Assembly: GCF_000379025.1 (NCBI RefSeq)
Contig: NZ_KB900617.1
Span: forward strand, 922,820-986,819
Reading direction: 5' to 3'
Length of the DNA: 64,000 nucleotides
Source of the DNA: Orenia marismortui DSM 5156
GTDB taxonomy: Bacteria; Bacillota; Halanaerobiia; Halobacteroidales; Halobacteroidaceae
A program made the position numbers and the translations under genes. The notes below the pieces were generated by a model. It had not been told where the DNA came from, ran no database searches, and saw nothing but the letters and a program-made list of their open reading frames with translations. This document shows, piece after piece, positions 61,239-64,000 of the stretch. How positions within the stretch are numbered: position 1 is the stretch's first letter; every line of letters starts with the position of its first letter.

Positions 61239-63725
61239 TTAAATGAATAAACTCATATTTGATTCTTCAGCATCACTTAAGAAGCTTGCTACTCCTCCAA
61301 CTTCTACACCCTCAATTAATTCTTCTTTCTTAATTCCCATTACATCCATAGACATTTGGCAAGCTACTAATCTAACTCCATTTAATTTAGCTTGACCGAT
61401 TAATGCCTCTAAAGAGTCAACTCCTTTATCATTCATTACCTTTCTAATCATCTTAGGACCCATTCCAAACATATTCATATTAGATAATGGTAACTTTTCA
61501 CTTCCTTGCGGCATCATCTTGCCAAACATCTTGTCCATCATAGTTTTTTCAACCTTAACATTTTCCTTCTTACGTAAAATATTTAATCCCCAGAAGGTAA
61601 AGAATAGTGTAACTTCACTTCCCATTGCTGCTGCTCCATTAGCAATGATAAAGGAAGCAATTGCCCTATCTAACTCTCCACTAAATACTACCATCGTCTT
61701 TTTATTCTTATCATTTGTATTAGCAACTGCTGTTCTTCCTTGACCTTTTTGGATACTAGCTGTAAAATTATGACCTTCTTGACCACTATCTAGCAACTTA
61801 TTTCCTGTACTTTTGCACCATGCTCCAATATCTGCTACAAATCCTGGGTCTGTTGCTACAACCTCTAATACATCACCTTGATCTAACTCTTTCATCTTAT
61901 TAGCTACCTGCATAATTGGTCCAGGGCATTGTAATCCACAAGCATCAAGGCTCACCCTTTTACCACTTTGATTACTTTCTAATTGCTTTCCCACTATCTG
62001 CCCCTCCTCAGGATTAGAAGCCGTTGTCATTTTCTGATAATCAGGAGTATTGCAATCATCTATTACAGCTTCTTTATCATTCTTAATCTCTTTATATAAT
62101 TTATATCCTCCAGATAGATTCTTAACCTTATTAAATCCATGTTGCATTAAGATTCTAGCTCCAATATAACCTCTCAATCCAACTGCACAATAAATTACAA
62201 TCTCTTTATTCTTATCTAACTCATCTAATCTATCTCTTAAGCTATTAACTGGAATATTGATAGAACCTTCAATCTTCCCTAACTGAACCTCTACCTCTTC
62301 TCTTACATCTAAAATAATAGCATCTTCACTTAAATCTTCAATTTCATGCCAATGAATTACATCAACTTTCCCCTTTAAAATATTACCGGCAGCAAAACCA
62401 GCCATATTTACTGGATCTTTAGCAGAACCAAAAGGTGGAGCATAAGCTAATTCTATCTCTTGCAAATCAAAAACTGTCTTCTCAAATCTAATTGTAGTAG
62501 CAAGAACATCTATTCGCTTATCTACTCCATCATATCCAACTGCTTGAGCACCTAATATTTTACCTTCATCAGGCGTGAAGATAATCTTAATAGTCATTGG
62601 AATTGCACCTGGATAATATCCTGCATGATTCTTGGAATTAGTATAAGATACTTCATAATCAATTCCTGCTTTTTTAAGTTGCTTTTCATTATTTCCAGTA
62701 GCAGCTACAGTTAAATCAAAGACCTTAGCAATTGCTGTACCTTGAGTTCCAATAAACTTCTCTTTATTCCCTACTAGATTATTAGCTACAATTCTTCCTT
62801 GCTTATTAGCAGGTCCAGCTAAAGGAATATGAGCAGGTTGTTTAGTTACAAAGTCAGTTACCTCAATAGCATCTCCAATAGCATAAATATTTTCATCAGA
62901 AGTCTGTAGATAATCATTAACTTTAATAGCTCCTGTCTTACCTAATTCTAATCCTGCTTCTTTAGCTAGCTTAGTACTTGGCTTAACCCCAATAGACATA
63001 ACCACTAAATCAGTTTCAATCTCTTCTCCACTCTGTAACTCTACAATTGTCTTATTCCCTTCTTCTCTAAAAGCTTTAACTCCGTCAGATAAGTGTAGAT
63101 TAATTCCCTTACTACGCATATGATTGTGAACCATTGCTGCCATATCAGCATCAATTGGACCTAATACTTGTGGTGCTAATTCTACTACTGATACATCTAC
63201 ACCACGATGGTGTAAATTCTCAGCCATCTCTACTCCAATATATCCAGCTCCAACAACAACAGCACGTTCAGGATTATTATTATCAACAAATCCTTTAATC
63301 TTATCAGTATCAGGAATATTTCTTAGTGTAAAGATATTCTTGCCATCAATTCCTGGTAAGGGAGGCTTAATTGGATCTGCACCTGGAGATAATACTAAAG
63401 CATCATAACTTTCAGTATATACTTCATTTTTGGTCCAATCCTTTACCTTAACTTCTTTCTTCTCTTTATCAATGTCTAATACTTCATTCATTACTCGTAC
63501 ATCAATATCAAATCTAGCTTCCATTGCTTCTGGAGTCTGTACTAATAATTTATCACGTTCTTTAATCACTTCACCAATATGATAGGGCAGACCACAGTTA
63601 GCAAAAGAAATATGCTCTCCTTTTTCAAAGATAATAATCTCTGCCTCTTCATCAACTCTTCTCAATCTAGCTGCTGTACTTGCTCCACCAGCTACACCAC
63701 CAACAATTAATACTTTTTTACCCAT
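61239..63725 (-). CDS. CoA-disulfide reductase-like / rhodanese / TusA / DsrE-like fusion
   Basis: 828-residue, four-domain sulfur enzyme. Residues 1-450: FAD/NAD(P)H disulfide reductase with the single active cysteine C44 (SFANCGLPYHIG), as in CoA-disulfide or CoA-persulfide reductases. About 455-550: rhodanese domain with YCAVGLRG. About 590-660: TusA-like with CGLQCPGPIM. About 670-828: DsrE/F-like, with LVACQMSMDVMG. Together the set could take a persulfide, pass the sulfane sulfur along rhodanese and TusA, and reduce or hand it on. An ArsR-type regulator lies directly upstream, so regulation by sulfur species is plausible. Full length; start behind AAAGGGGG. Confidence 0.92.
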   Translation of the reverse strand: MGKKVLIVGGVAGGASTAARLRRVDEEAEIIIFEKGEHISFANCGLPYHIGEVIKERDKLLVQTPEAMEARFDIDVRVMNEVLDIDKEKKEVKVKDWTKNEVYTESYDALVLSPGADPIKPPLPGIDGKNIFTLRNIPDTDKIKGFVDNNNPERAVVVGAGYIGVEMAENLHHRGVDVSVVELAPQVLGPIDADMAAMVHNHMRSKGINLHLSDGVKAFREEGNKTIVELQSGEEIETDLVVMSIGVKPSTKLAKEAGLELGKTGAIKVNDYLQTSDENIYAIGDAIEVTDFVTKQPAHIPLAGPANKQGRIVANNLVGNKEKFIGTQGTAIAKVFDLTVAATGNNEKQLKKAGIDYEVSYTNSKNHAGYYPGAIPMTIKIIFTPDEGKILGAQAVGYDGVDKRIDVLATTIRFEKTVFDLQEIELAYAPPFGSAKDPVNMAGFAAGNILKGKVDVIHWHEIEDLSEDAIILDVREEVEVQLGKIEGSINIPVNSLRDRLDELDKNKEIVIYCAVGLRGYIGARILMQHGFNKVKNLSGGYKLYKEIKNDKEAVIDDCNTPDYQKMTTASNPEEGQIVGKQLESNQSGKRVSLDACGLQCPGPIMQVANKMKELDQGDVLEVVATDPGFVADIGAWCKSTGNKLLDSGQEGHNFTASIQKGQGRTAVANTNDKNKKTMVVFSGELDRAIASFIIANGAAAMGSEVTLFFTFWGLNILRKKENVKVEKTMMDKMFGKMMPQGSEKLPLSNMNMFGMGPKMIRKVMNDKGVDSLEALIGQAKLNGVRLVACQMSMDVMGIKKEELIEGVEVGGVASFLSDAEESNMSLFI

Positions 63726-63839
63726 TAATAAAACCCCCTTTAAATTTAAATATCTTTATATTAGAATTTTAGAATATTTATTATTAAATAAAAGCTTAAG
63801 TTATCCTTAACTAAAATTTACTTAAGCCTAATTTTCAGA

Positions 63840-64000
63840 TTAAAATAAAGCCTTTATAAGCTTTTTAGCATCTTCATTAATTACATAATAATTAATCTCT
63901 ACTCCATTTCGCTTTCCTTCTAAAATACCTAAATTTCTTAACTTAGCCAGGTGTTGAGAAAGAGTAGATTGTGGAATTTCCAAGCAATTTTGCATCTTAG
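63840..64000 (-). CDS. ArsR-family transcriptional regulator, N-terminus cut by window edge
   Basis: Last 52 residues of a winged-helix repressor: recognition region LEIPQSTLSQHLAKLRNLGIL, wing EGKRNGVEINYYVIN, tail AKKLIKALF. A Cys (in KMQNCLEIPQ) lies just before the recognition helix. Position beside a persulfide-handling enzyme suggests a BigR/SqrR-like sulfane-sulfur sensor, or a plain metal sensor; the missing N-terminus is needed to decide. Confidence 0.85.
   Translation of the reverse strand, partial: KMQNCLEIPQSTLSQHLAKLRNLGILEGKRNGVEINYYVINEDAKKLIKALF

Overview
The window is an AT-rich, gene-dense bacterial chromosome segment from a low-GC anaerobic Firmicute. Gene content (clostridial-type release factor, PerR, biotin and thiamine operons, HPF long form, Na/Pi cotransporter) fits that assignment. 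An apparent outer-membrane beta-barrel protein with a signal peptide and a C-terminal Phe (32096-33406) points to a diderm Firmicute of the Halanaerobiales type. Genus cannot be fixed from this sequence alone. No rRNA, prophage or CRISPR array is visible; the one clear mobile element is an IS30-family copy.

Layout. 1-11.4 kb, all on the minus strand: ZIP metal transporter (cut by the window edge), prfB with its programmed frameshift, secA, hpf, a cold-shock protein, a polar amino-acid ABC transporter followed by two extra paralogous binding proteins, uvsE and perR. 11.7-14.6 kb, plus strand: ldh, a NifU-type scaffold, and nine tRNAs (Pro-Arg-Lys-Lys-Glu-Val-Asp-Thr-Tyr) behind two tandem promoters, with unusual repeats between them. 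14.6-22.4 kb: small metabolic and RNA-modification genes, sodC, a single CAU tRNA and a tandem HD/HD-GYP protein. 22.4-24.9 kb: accessory patch with a structured repeat, the IS30 element and a DUF4397 protein. 25-35 kb: redox genes, Na/Pi cotransporter, the bioB-bioD-bioA group with two BirA-type operators, the beta-barrel protein, queG and a ferredoxin. 35-41.4 kb: a cysteine-desulfurase-like enzyme, two small membrane or zinc proteins, and the thiSGHFE operon behind a TPP riboswitch. 41.5-53.6 kb: chemoreceptor, B12/radical SAM protein, CBS protein, three transporters, SDR, aconitase B and CheW. 53.7-64 kb: pullulanase and glucan phosphorylase (intracellular alpha-glucan breakdown), dinB, plsC, small thiol and zinc proteins, and a four-domain sulfur-transfer fusion next to an ArsR-type regulator.

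The most interesting signals are non-coding. (1) The arm of the TPP riboswitch carries an insertion that is homologous to a free-standing structured repeat at 22.4 kb. (2) A complete-looking small RNA unit (promoter, about 120 nt, strong terminator) lies between dinB and glgP. (3) A 56-bp tandem repeat grown from the 3' end of tRNA-Glu carries hairpins with compensatory base changes, and a related hairpin lies in the bioA-bioD gap. (4) The two BirA-type operators include one embedded in the hairpin that also terminates the upstream gene. Several further dispersed repeat families were found by eye; their genome-wide copy number is unknown.
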